Source: a virus | IMG/VR virus record: IMGVR_UViG_3300042987_001554 | Coordinates: 1 to 20,803 of that record | DNA length: 20,803 nt | Reading direction: 5' to 3' (one strand) | Translations under genes and position numbers: made by a program | Part shown: positions 14,276 to 19,820 of the stretch, piece after piece | How the letters are laid out: each line of letters opens with the position of its first letter | How positions within the stretch are numbered: position 1 is the first letter of the stretch | The notes under the pieces: generated by a model | Database searches by the model: none | The model's input: the letters and a program-made list of their open reading frames with translations, nothing else | What the model was told of the DNA's origin: nothing

Positions 14276-14491
14276 CTATCGCATCCTTTTTGGCATGAGA
14301 ACAATCTCAACCTCATTCTCATTCTCGCTCTTCTCGGCACGCTTGTATGCCTCTGCCATCATCTCAATCTTCTGCTCCTTCATCCGGTCCTTGCGCATCT
14401 GCGCATACTTGCTAATGCCCATCTCATAACTGGGGCTCTCCTGCATAGTGCCATAACTTACATGGCTACCTACAATCTTAAATTTTTCCAT
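14276..14491 (-). CDS. Small helical protein (71 aa), single-gene unit
   Basis: Charged helical protein rich in Met, Lys and Glu (KYAQMRKDRMKEQKIEMMAE, then YKRAEKSENENEVEIVLM), with no TM or known motif. It is supported by a promoter box just before its ATG and a terminator just after it, making a self-contained cistron at the edge of the strand switch. Position next to the repeat array could suit a small regulator or replication accessory protein, but that is speculation. Confidence 0.7.
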   Translation of the reverse strand: MEKFKIVGSHVSYGTMQESPSYEMGISKYAQMRKDRMKEQKIEMMAEAYKRAEKSENENEVEIVLMPKRMR

Positions 14492-14495
14492 GTGT

Positions 14496-14503
14496 CAAAG
14501 ATA
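14496..14503 (-). promoter_or_regulatory. -7 element of the 71-aa gene, probably leaderless
   Basis: The minus strand reads TATCTTTG, identical to the groEL -7 box, and only 4 nt separate it from ATG 14491. A start site 4-9 nt downstream of the box would place the mRNA 5' end at or inside the start codon. No clear TTG lies 17-23 nt upstream. Confidence 0.55.
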
Positions 14504-14859
14504 GGGAATGTTTCTGACTGCTACTTCTAGCGGTTAAAAGCAAAACTTGTAGGGTTATCTATGGCTGTTAGATACTTGTACTGTTTGGGTAACACCCCCC
14601 GTTTTGCAAGCCCGATCCCCACCGAAAACCGAAAAATTTGCGAACCCCTCCCCTACCAATTCACCTTTTTTAACCCGATTTTTTGCCTTTTTTTGCCTTT
14701 TTTATCGTTGTAACTTGTTGATATTCAAGGAGTTACCACTCTCATTACGCACATGCGAGTCAATCAATACCTTAAAACCTTGTGTAACTCATTGACTATC
14801 AACTATTTAACCCGTGTCTTTGAAGACACAATTAAAAATAACGACAAATAAATTTTTTT
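14504..14859. other. Strand-switch intergenic region
   Basis: No supported gene. It separates the leftward 71-aa gene from the rightward block. The part 14587-14710 is pyrimidine-rich on the plus strand (C4-C6 runs, then T6-T7GCC repeats). The first GTGTCTTTGAAGACAC element lies at 14814. The open frame starting at about 14604 needs a TTG start and is low complexity, so I do not call it. Confidence 0.5.
14814..14829 (+). repeat. Palindromic element, copy 1
   Basis: GTGTCTTTGAAGACAC: 7-bp inverted arms around TG. Intergenic, upstream of early promoter A. Confidence 0.9.
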
Positions 14860-14884
14860 TTGTCATTTTTTTATAGTAGTTTTG
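14860..14884 (+). promoter_or_regulatory. Early promoter candidate A (TTGTCAT-N10-TAnnTTTG)
   Basis: TTGTCAT at 14860-14866, 10 nt, TAGTTTTG at 14877-14884; ATG follows 21 nt later. Two other sites (16115 and 16299) share the exact arrangement. TTG to TAnnTTTG spacing is 14 nt, shorter than the usual 17-23. Confidence 0.6.
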
Positions 14885-14905
14885 TCATCGTCAAATTAAG
14901 ACACT

Positions 14906-15646
14906 ATGAAAAACCAAAACATTAGCAACGTAGTTAACGGAATGTTGGCAGTTGCACAGACCAAAAAAGCATTGAACATTGTTGCAATCAAAAGTCTAAA
15001 CGCAAAGGTAAACGATGCGGAAAAGCAAAGATTTTTGAATTCCTTGGAATTGGCACAATTAATTGCCCAAACTTTGCCACAATTCGAGGCATTTTTTGAA
15101 TCGGTTAAAAACAAGTTAAAGGATGGCGGATTCACTGCAAAGGAATTGCCGAAAAAGGACGAAATTATCAAAATGGTTTATGGATTCGAAAAGTCCTTTT
15201 TTCACAAACTTAACAGAGTTGGCAAACTACCCAAAAACGTAGTAAACAAGTTTAACGACAAATGCGACGAAGCAAGAAAGCAAGGTATTAAACCGCAACA
15301 AAGTATCGAAGCACTTGAAACATGGTCAAAGAACTTTGATTCTCACAAAGGTAGTGCGGACGTAACGAAAGAAGCGATTTTAGACCTTCGAGAAGATAGT
15401 ACAAAGGAGAAAAAGCAGGCAATTTGGACTATTAAACAAGGAAACAAGGTATTAACGATTTTTGACGATAATTCCACAACTTGCAATTTTACTGCTATCG
15501 AGATTAACGATTTGTTAGACTCTGTTTTAATTCCATTCATCAGGTCTACATATCCAATTAAGAAAACCACCACCAAGAAAGAGACCGCAAGACTTGAAAA
15601 GACTCAAAAAGAGCGAATTTCGAAAATTGCCAACGGATTAAACTAA
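14906..15646 (+). CDS. First rightward gene, unknown function (246 aa)
   Basis: Soluble, Lys-rich (pI clearly basic), mostly helical protein. The N-terminal 120 residues are helices with ELAQLIAQTLPQFEAFFESV. The middle has KEAILDLREDSTKEKKQAIW followed by a short strand pair TIKQGNKVLTIFDD. The C-terminus is a basic coil (KKTTTKKETARLEKTQKERI). No known catalytic motif, TM or signal seen. Transcribed alone from promoter A and closed by two terminators, which fits a highly expressed early protein, possibly nucleic-acid binding. Unlike most genes to its right it contains no palindromic element. Confidence 0.85.
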   Translation: MKNQNISNVVNGMLAVAQTKKALNIVAIKSLNAKVNDAEKQRFLNSLELAQLIAQTLPQFEAFFESVKNKLKDGGFTAKELPKKDEIIKMVYGFEKSFFHKLNRVGKLPKNVVNKFNDKCDEARKQGIKPQQSIEALETWSKNFDSHKGSADVTKEAILDLREDSTKEKKQAIWTIKQGNKVLTIFDDNSTTCNFTAIEINDLLDSVLIPFIRSTYPIKKTTTKKETARLEKTQKERISKIANGLN

Positions 15647-15668
15647 ATTAATCTAATTCAACAAATTA

Positions 15669-15699
15669 ACGCCGTACCTAATCCGTACGGCGTTTTTTT
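15669..15699 (+). terminator. Intrinsic terminator, first copy
   Basis: ACGCCGTAC, loop CTAATCC, GTACGGCGT (9-bp perfect stem), then T7. It begins 23 nt after the stop of the 246-aa gene. Confidence 0.9.
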
Positions 15700-15704
15700 A
15701 TTTT

Positions 15705-15734
15705 ACGCCGTACCTAATCCGTACGGCGTTTTTT
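15705..15734 (+). terminator. Intrinsic terminator, second copy in tandem
   Basis: The identical 9-bp stem and 7-nt loop are repeated 36 bp downstream of the first, followed by T6. A direct tandem duplication giving back-to-back termination. Confidence 0.9.
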
Positions 15735-15933
15735 ATTTATTATATATAGTATATATATATAATTAATAAGATATCTAATTTTAGCCCATTTAAGCGATTA
15801 TTTTTACCTTTGGTATACCTACCTATCAATCAACCTATTTAATGCGTTTAAACGTCCTTAAAATACGTTTATACGATAGTTTTAATTTGTTGGTATCTGT
15901 TTACTCTATTAATACCTATTAATTATTGGTATC

Positions 15934-15974
15934 TTTTTACATGGTGGAAATTAACTTTTTTACATGGTGGAAAT
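15934..15974 (+). repeat. Direct repeat TTTTTACATGGTGGAAAT x2
   Basis: Two identical 18-nt copies, 23 bp apart, directly abutting the palindromic element at 15976. Confidence 0.85.
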
Positions 15975-15975
15975 C

Positions 15976-15991
15976 GTGTCTTCGAAGACAC
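15976..15991 (+). repeat. Palindromic element, copy 2 (perfect palindrome)
   Basis: GTGTCTTCGAAGACAC, the fully symmetric CG-centred variant. Intergenic. Confidence 0.9.
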
Positions 15992-16114
15992 GGACGAAAT
16001 ACCAACAAATAAATACGGCAAGGAAAACTGGATTTGTACATGATCATGAACGGCAAACCGATTTGCTTTCCTGCTTTGTACATGGTTACCAACGGCAAGG
16101 AATTTGACTTTTTA

Positions 16115-16139
16115 TTGTCATATCTTTGTACTACCTTTG
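16115..16139 (+). promoter_or_regulatory. Early promoter candidate B
   Basis: TTGTCAT (16115-16121), 10 nt, TACCTTTG (16132-16139). A second overlapping box, TATCTTTG, occurs at 16121-16128. The ATG at 16148 is 8 nt downstream. Confidence 0.6.
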
Positions 16140-16147
16140 TAGTGTTG

Positions 16148-16357
16148 ATGGAAAGGCAAGTTTTACCAATAGATAAACACGGCAAGGCAAGAAAAAACGT
16201 GTCTTTGAAGACACGGAAACACGGCAAGTTAACTTGTTGTGGATTGGTAAAAAACGGCAAGGTATATGACTATGAACAGAATACAATTACATTTTTTATT
16301 GTCATACCTTTGTCGTACCTTTGTAAAGTTGAATTAAACAGTAATAAACATGAATAA
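16148..16357 (+). CDS. Doubtful short frame between promoters B and C (69 aa)
   Basis: ATG 16148 lies just after promoter B, and the frame is open to 16357. Its translation begins MERQVLPIDKHGKARKN and is largely made of repeats: VSLKTR from a palindromic element, HGK/NGK from ACGGCAAG words, and hydrophobic residues read from promoter C. Either a decayed gene or a chance frame across regulatory DNA. The frame can be extended upstream to 16034 but that would cross promoter B. Confidence 0.25.
   Translation: MERQVLPIDKHGKARKNVSLKTRKHGKLTCCGLVKNGKVYDYEQNTITFFIVIPLSYLCKVELNSNKHE
16199..16214 (+). repeat. Palindromic element, copy 3
   Basis: GTGTCTTTGAAGACAC between promoters B and C; reads VSLKTR in the doubtful frame. 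Confidence 0.9.
16299..16323 (+). promoter_or_regulatory. Early promoter candidate C
   Basis: TTGTCAT (16299-16305), 10 nt, TACCTTTG (16316-16323), with a second TACCTTTG box at 16305-16312. ATG 16350 follows 26 nt later. Shares TTTTTATTGTCATA with site B, so B and C are copies of one module. Confidence 0.6.
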
Positions 16358-16658
16358 CCAAATCGAAAATGTGTCTTTGAAGACACGGCAAAACAAGGCA
16401 AGTTTACAAGAGAAAATTGTAAACCAATTAATGGTATTTAACAAATGCACTTACGAACGTGCGTTGTGTATGTACAAGGAAATGATGCAAACAATCGCAG
16501 ATTATTACTTGCTTGAAAACGTGTCTTTGAAGACACGAAGACACGGCTCTGACGTGAATTGGTCAATGCAAGAAATAGAGGTATTTGCAAAGGACGTATG
16601 CAAAGCGTATGGAATAATTGAGGAAAGTGTAAACCAACTAACAGAAAAACTATGCTAA
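16350..16658 (+). CDS. Small protein with two in-frame palindromic elements (102 aa)
   Basis: Starts MNNQIENVSLKTRQNKASLQ. The palindromic element is read as VSLKTR at residues 8-13 and again at 58-63, the second followed by RHGSDVNWSMQEIEVFAKDV. Apart from these inserts the chain is helical (EKIVNQLMVFNKCTYERALC, MYKEMMQTIADYYL). Function unknown. The clean start, promoter C upstream and a 7-nt overlap with the next gene support it being real. The near-identical inserts look added to an ancestral shorter protein. Confidence 0.7.
   Translation: MNNQIENVSLKTRQNKASLQEKIVNQLMVFNKCTYERALCMYKEMMQTIADYYLLENVSLKTRRHGSDVNWSMQEIEVFAKDVCKAYGIIEESVNQLTEKLC
16371..16386 (+). repeat. Palindromic element, copy 4 (coding, VSLKT)
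   Basis: GTGTCTTTGAAGACAC near the 5' end of the 102-aa gene. Confidence 0.9.
16521..16536 (+). repeat. Palindromic element, copy 5 (coding, VSLKT)
   Basis: GTGTCTTTGAAGACAC, followed by a repeated right arm GAAGACACG and the hairpin CACG-GCTCTGA-CGTG (16540-16554 approx.). Confidence 0.9.
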
Positions 16659-16867
16659 TCGCATTAAACCAAATCATTACAAGTGGAGGCACAAAACGTG
16701 TCCTCGTCAATGCTAAGGCAATTAATTACACGGCTACCGATGGCAATGGTACATTGGTGGATACCTTCATAGGCACCATACGTGTAGTAGAAACGCCACA
16801 GCAAATACTTGAAATCGTGTCTTTGAAGACACGGAGACGTATCTCCGATACGGATTCGTTAAAGTAA
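16652..16867 (+). CDS. Small protein whose C-terminus is made by the repeat module (71 aa)
   Basis: ATG 16652 overlaps the previous gene by 7 nt. The first 54 residues (with GTKRVLVNAKAINYTATDGN and DTFIGTIRVVETPQQILEI) look like a small beta domain. The last 16, VSLKTRRRISDTDSLK, and the TAA are encoded by a palindromic element, its second hairpin and the CGTTAAAGTAA tail. The original stop has presumably been displaced. Function unknown. Confidence 0.7.
   Translation: MLIALNQIITSGGTKRVLVNAKAINYTATDGNGTLVDTFIGTIRVVETPQQILEIVSLKTRRRISDTDSLK
16817..16832 (+). repeat. Palindromic element, copy 6, start of a full module
   Basis: GTGTCTTTGAAGACAC. It is followed by hairpin CGTATC-TCC-GATACG (16838-16852) and ATTCGTTAAAGTAAA before the RadC-like gene. 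Coding as VSLKT. Confidence 0.9.
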
Positions 16868-16881
16868 AAACAAAAGCAAAC

Positions 16882-17340
16882 ATGAAATACAAATGGTTTT
16901 TAGGTGAGGTAAGTATTGGATACAAACGCACCGCAACACAAACGCCTCCTTTGGTTAACGCTGTGAGGAACTCAAACGATTCAGCCAATCTGTTCAGGAA
17001 CATCATGGCACCGGAGTGCATGGAGCATCACGAAGAAATGTGGTTGGCTTACCTCAACAATGCAAACAAGGTCATTGGCTACACTCAGTTGTCCAAAGGC
17101 AATACGAATGCAACGATAGTAAACATAAAAGAATTGGTACAAGGTGCCTTAATGTGTAATGCTGTGTCCGTATTGATGATGCACAACCACCCAAGCGGAG
17201 CCACAAAACCATCAAATGAGGACGTGGAATTGACACGCAAAGTCCGTAATGCGTTGGAGTTGTTCGATATCCGTCTGTTAGACCATATCATCCTAACTAC
17301 GGACACGCACGTAAGTTTATTAGAGGAGGGAATAATTTAA
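16882..17340 (+). CDS. radC: RadC-like JAMM/MPN domain protein (152 aa)
   Basis: Carries the JAMM metalloprotease-like signature: Glu in HHEEMWLAYLN (about 50-60), HNHPSG (101-106) and PSNEDVELTRKV with Asp114, preceded by IVNIKELVQGALMCNAVSVL. That is the RadC core (E, HxH, D zinc ligands). Bacterial RadC has an extra N-terminal helix-hairpin-helix region; this protein has only about 40 residues before the core, so it is the single-domain type common on phages and mobile elements. Its molecular role is not settled even in bacteria. It sits between two palindromic elements and has an A-rich leader. Confidence 0.9.
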   Translation: MKYKWFLGEVSIGYKRTATQTPPLVNAVRNSNDSANLFRNIMAPECMEHHEEMWLAYLNNANKVIGYTQLSKGNTNATIVNIKELVQGALMCNAVSVLMMHNHPSGATKPSNEDVELTRKVRNALELFDIRLLDHIILTTDTHVSLLEEGII

Positions 17341-17347
17341 AAAAATC

Positions 17348-17363
17348 GTGTCTTCGAGGACAC
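17348..17363 (+). repeat. Palindromic element, copy 7 (variant)
   Basis: GTGTCTTCGAGGACAC; the one arm difference would still pair as U-G in RNA. It fills the 32-nt gap between the RadC-like and 158-aa genes. Confidence 0.85.
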
Positions 17364-17372
17364 ATAAAAAAT

Positions 17373-17849
17373 ATGAAAGCACAATATAACTGGACAGCGA
17401 CTGAAACGCTGAACTTAGAAAATTCCTTTGGGCTTGTTGCCACAAAGAAGAACGTAAAAGTTAATTATTCCCTGTGGATTATAGACGATTCACATGGTGG
17501 ATTTGAACTCGATGGAGGTAGTGATGATTGGTACGCAGAGGGTGGTCTATGGTTTGAAGGCATGGACTTGGTGGACTACGATGGCGTATTTGAATTACCT
17601 AAGGCAATTATCGACAAATTAAAAGAGTTGGGTTACAATACCGACTCCGAAGAAAGTGTCTTTGAAGACACGCCAAACGATGTTGTCGCATATAATGAAA
17701 ACCAATTAACCGAAATGATTGAAACGGTGCAAGATGTAATGTCAAGAATGGCAAACGATTACAACTCAGAATCGGATGATAGGGAAGAGATAATGCACAA
17801 CTTGAAACAATTAGACAAAATAGAAAATTTATTAAGAACACTTTTATGA
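17373..17849 (+). CDS. Acidic conserved-type phage protein (158 aa)
   Basis: Central block WIIDDSHGGFELDGGSDDWY, AEGGLWFEGMDLVDYDGVFE and LPKAIIDKLKELGYNTDSEE is acidic, Gly/Trp-rich and compact; I recall similar blocks in Bacteroidota phages and plasmids. Then comes ESVFEDTP from a palindromic element (residues 94-101), then a helical tail (NQLTEMIETVQDVMSRMAND). The insert sits in the linker between the two parts, where it would do least harm. Function unknown; the charge could suggest a DNA-mimic but that is conjecture. Overlaps the next gene by 4 nt. Confidence 0.8.
   Translation: MKAQYNWTATETLNLENSFGLVATKKNVKVNYSLWIIDDSHGGFELDGGSDDWYAEGGLWFEGMDLVDYDGVFELPKAIIDKLKELGYNTDSEESVFEDTPNDVVAYNENQLTEMIETVQDVMSRMANDYNSESDDREEIMHNLKQLDKIENLLRTLL
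17656..17671 (+). repeat. Palindromic element, copy 8 (coding, VFEDT)
   Basis: GTGTCTTTGAAGACAC, read in a different frame from copies 4-6. Confidence 0.9.
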
Positions 17850-18157
17850 AAAAGACAACACAAGAAATCTTAATAGACGGCATCAAGCGTATGCATCCGT
17901 TTTTCTTGGCGTACTTACGTCAGCGATTGGAGGCGGATGTTAAGAAAATAATCGAAGCCATCCCATCGCTTTACGAACAGGACAAGGCAGATATGGAGGA
18001 AGGCAAACTGAGTATAGGTATCAGCCCGGACTTTTATGTGACGTATGTAAACTCATTGCTCGAAATGTTCGATGAGATAGACGGCACCAAAACCCCACGC
18101 ATACCATATGGTATGGAAGCAAATCGTGTCTTTGAAGACACGGAGACACGGCTATGA
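17846..18157 (+). CDS. Small helical protein ending in repeat-encoded tail (103 aa)
   Basis: Mostly helical (TQEILIDGIKRMHPFFLAYL, RQRLEADVKKIIEAIPSLYE), then a short turn region KLSIGISPDFYVTYVNSLLE. The final residues VFEDTETRL and the TGA come from the palindromic element and the hairpin after it, so its natural C-terminus was probably near NR. ATG overlaps the previous TGA by 4 nt. Function unknown. Confidence 0.7.
   Translation: MKKTTQEILIDGIKRMHPFFLAYLRQRLEADVKKIIEAIPSLYEQDKADMEEGKLSIGISPDFYVTYVNSLLEMFDEIDGTKTPRIPYGMEANRVFEDTETRL
18126..18141 (+). repeat. Palindromic element, copy 9, start of a full module
   Basis: GTGTCTTTGAAGACAC, then hairpin CACG-GCTATGA-CGTG (18147-18161) containing the stop codon of the 103-aa gene, then ATTCGTTAAACTAAAC. 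Confidence 0.9.
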
Positions 18158-18167
18158 CGTGCATTCG

Positions 18168-18193
18168 TTAAACTAAACTAAACCAAACTAAAA
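18168..18193 (+). repeat. TAAAC pentamer tract in leader
   Basis: Consecutive TAAAC-type units lead up to ATG 18199. An A-rich unstructured leader of the kind that supports initiation without Shine-Dalgarno in Bacteroidota. Confidence 0.8.
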
Positions 18194-18198
18194 TAACC

Positions 18199-18747
18199 AT
18201 GTTAACACAAAAGCAAAACGAAATCATTGACCAAATCAAACAAGAGTTTGAAAGTCACAACGAGTTAATCAACTCTCGCAGTCAAACATCCTCTATCTTA
18301 AATCTTGAGAGCATTATCTCCGACATCGAAGAACGAGATAACTTAATTGAAGAAATGATGATAATTAACCTGTCAAATTACGGGGCAATTCGAGTAAAAG
18401 TGGAGGAAGAAATTGAGGTACTCAATCGTGAACTGAAAGTACTTGGGTTCGAATCCGAGTTGATTTTTAAGCAAAACCCAAAGGGTAGTATACGGCATTG
18501 GAATGTTTACTTGTCCAAAATAAATGCTCAGAAAAATGCAGAGGAATCGTTTATGGGCATAGAAGTAAACATAGAAGTATCTGACATTTACTTCAAGGGG
18601 AAACCAATCGATGGTATAGTCAAGATACTTCCAAAATATAATTGGAAATACAGCAGGTATACAAGCGAGGATGTGATATCCCTCATGAAGAACGAAACTA
18701 TCAGAGAACACTTGGCTAATTACTGGGAGAGATTCAATAAAAAATAA
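18199..18747 (+). CDS. Coiled-coil plus beta protein, unknown (182 aa)
   Basis: The N-terminal 75 residues form a coiled-coil-like helix (KQNEIIDQIKQEFESHNELI, later VKVEEEIEVLNRELKVLGFE). The second half is alternating strands (GSIRHWNVYLSKI, IEVNIEVSDIYFKGKPIDGI) and a helical end. No membrane segment, signal or catalytic motif visible. It contains no palindromic element, but one precedes its leader and another follows its stop by 5 nt. Function unknown. Confidence 0.8.
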   Translation: MLTQKQNEIIDQIKQEFESHNELINSRSQTSSILNLESIISDIEERDNLIEEMMIINLSNYGAIRVKVEEEIEVLNRELKVLGFESELIFKQNPKGSIRHWNVYLSKINAQKNAEESFMGIEVNIEVSDIYFKGKPIDGIVKILPKYNWKYSRYTSEDVISLMKNETIREHLANYWERFNKK

Positions 18748-18752
18748 AAAAC

Positions 18753-18768
18753 GTGTCTTTGAAGACAC
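18753..18768 (+). repeat. Palindromic element, copy 10, start of a full module
   Basis: GTGTCTTTGAAGACAC, then hairpin CGCATC-AA-GATGCG (18774-18787). The distal GACACGT (18788-18794) could pair with the first arm ACGTGTC (18751-18757) as an alternative fold. Confidence 0.9.
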
Positions 18769-18793
18769 AAGGACGCATCAAGATGCGGACACG

Positions 18794-18836
18794 TTAAACT
18801 AAACTAAACTAAACTAAACTAAACTAAAACTAAAAC
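18794..18836 (+). repeat. TAAAC tandem repeat (six units) in leader
   Basis: TAAAC x6 (18795-18824) followed by two TAAAAC units ends 1 nt before ATG 18838. The same motif as at 18168 but expanded, so its length may vary by slippage. Confidence 0.9.
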
Positions 18837-18837
18837 T

Positions 18838-19158
18838 ATGAACAACCAAATCAAAATCATGGAAGAAATGGTGCAACGCACCGAGGCAAATTTACAGCAG
18901 ATGCAATCACTACTTGCAGAGGCTAAGGCAACACAAGTGTCTTCGATGACACTCACCGACGAGTTGATTCGACGCATCGCCGAGGAGTTGGCAAACAACT
19001 TCAGAAACGACATGTACACGGCGGAGATGGTGGAGATGGACACAAGTGTATGTGGAATGGATATCTCAGTCGAATTGGATTGGGACTATTCAGTCGATGG
19101 CACCATCAAGGATTGGGCTTATCAAATAATGACTAATTTGAAAGACGAGTTATCATGA
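18838..19158 (+). CDS. Small acidic helical protein (106 aa)
   Basis: N-terminal coiled coil (NNQIKIMEEMVQRTEANLQQ), then QVSSMTLTDELIRRIAEELA, with VSSMT coming from a degenerate palindromic element, then an acidic C-terminal half (AEMVEMDTSVCGMDISVELD, WDYSVDGTIKDWAYQIM). The opening MNNQI resembles the start of the 102-aa gene at 16350. No known family. Its ATG/TGA overlaps the next gene by 4 nt. Confidence 0.75.
   Translation: MNNQIKIMEEMVQRTEANLQQMQSLLAEAKATQVSSMTLTDELIRRIAEELANNFRNDMYTAEMVEMDTSVCGMDISVELDWDYSVDGTIKDWAYQIMTNLKDELS
18937..18952 (+). repeat. Palindromic element, copy 11 (degenerate, coding)
   Basis: GTGTCTTCGATGACAC: one mismatch between arms; read VSSMT. Confidence 0.75.
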
Positions 19159-19820
19159 GAACCAAGGAACTAATTTACAGAATGCTCATCGAGAACACCG
19201 GAACGCACTTCCTCGACAGTGGGGGTGCGTACGGCAGGGCATGGGAGCGGAACCAAGGTAAGACCATCGAGGACTTCGAGCGTGAACCCGAAGAGAAGTG
19301 GGTCTATGACAAGCGATTTAACGAACTCAGCAGAACTGTGTCTGTGTTCCATTACCTGTCACAATTGGAGACAGATTGGATATGCGACTACTTCAATGAG
19401 ATGGGCTGTCCCGATTGGGAAGCGGAGGAAGTGTATGGTGTAAGCAAGGCACAATGGGATTGGCTTAACTCTAAATGCGAGGTGAGGATAGAACACACTT
19501 TCAATACATACAATGGGGACTCAGACCTATCGCAGATACTACAAGGCAGTTGGCTTTGGATTAATGACGAGCAGTACCTGTTGTTACAAATTCACGGTGG
19601 GTGCGATGCTCGTGGTGGGTACACCGATGCCAAACTATTCAAGCCGAGGGAAGAGTACAAGATACACGAATATTTGGAAGATTATACCGACCATTACATG
19701 GTGGACGAATACTTAGAATCCGGATGCATAGAGGCAGTGGACTACGAAGATCCGACTGTGTACTACACAAGCGAACAACTAATTGAAATGATGAATGGCG
19801 TGTCTTCAAAGACACACTAA
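19155..19820 (+). CDS. Conserved-type phage protein with HFLDSGGAYGR motif (221 aa)
   Basis: Begins with ELIYRMLIENTGTHFLDSGG and AYGRAWERNQ, a motif I associate with a widespread phage protein family of unknown function. Later parts are aromatic and acidic: TDWICDYFNEMGCPDWEAEE, TFNTYNGDSDLSQILQGSWL, LLLQIHGGCDARGGYTDAKL. The last residues GVSSKTH and the stop come from an inverted palindromic element. No membrane or signal segment. Length fits an intact protein with a short appended tail. Confidence 0.8.
   Translation: MRTKELIYRMLIENTGTHFLDSGGAYGRAWERNQGKTIEDFEREPEEKWVYDKRFNELSRTVSVFHYLSQLETDWICDYFNEMGCPDWEAEEVYGVSKAQWDWLNSKCEVRIEHTFNTYNGDSDLSQILQGSWLWINDEQYLLLQIHGGCDARGGYTDAKLFKPREEYKIHEYLEDYTDHYMVDEYLESGCIEAVDYEDPTVYYTSEQLIEMMNGVSSKTH
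19800..19815 (-). repeat. Palindromic element, copy 12 (opposite orientation)
   Basis: The plus strand reads GTGTCTTCAAAGACAC, the reverse complement of the main form; it encodes the C-terminus VSSKTH of the 221-aa gene. Confidence 0.9.

Larger units (their letters stand above)
15735..16114. other. Non-coding regulatory region before promoter B
   Basis: No credible gene. Contents in order: an alternating TA tract (15738-15765); TACCTTTG, a -7-like box (15805-15812); three TTGGTAT copies (15810, 15890 and 15926); the palindrome CGTTTAAACG (15845) and its variant CGTTTATACG (15866), 21 bp apart; a direct repeat TTTTTACATGGTGGAAAT (15934-15951 and 15957-15974); a palindromic element (15976); and several ACGGCAAG words (16013, 16092). 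Looks like operator-type DNA. Confidence 0.5.

Noticed and set aside
14587-14660. Minus-strand G-runs that might form a G-quadruplex
   Set aside because: The runs are separated by loops too long and irregular for a confident quadruplex.
14604-14795. 63-aa plus-strand frame in the strand-switch region
   Set aside because: Needs a TTG start, low-complexity Pro/Phe content, and lies in pyrimidine-rich intergenic DNA.
15976-15991. Palindromic element as a restriction or methylation site
   Set aside because: It contains GAAGAC/GTCTTC and TTCGAA words, but most copies have the TG centre and lack the symmetric form, so a modification site does not explain the conserved 16-mer.
16034-16147. Upstream extension of the 16148 frame to an ATG at 16034
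   Set aside because: It would translate through promoter B and ACGGCAAG repeats; repetitive peptide with no domain.
16438-18768. Minus-strand frames with SSKTRF peptides
   Set aside because: They are antisense readings of the palindromic elements and of rightward genes.
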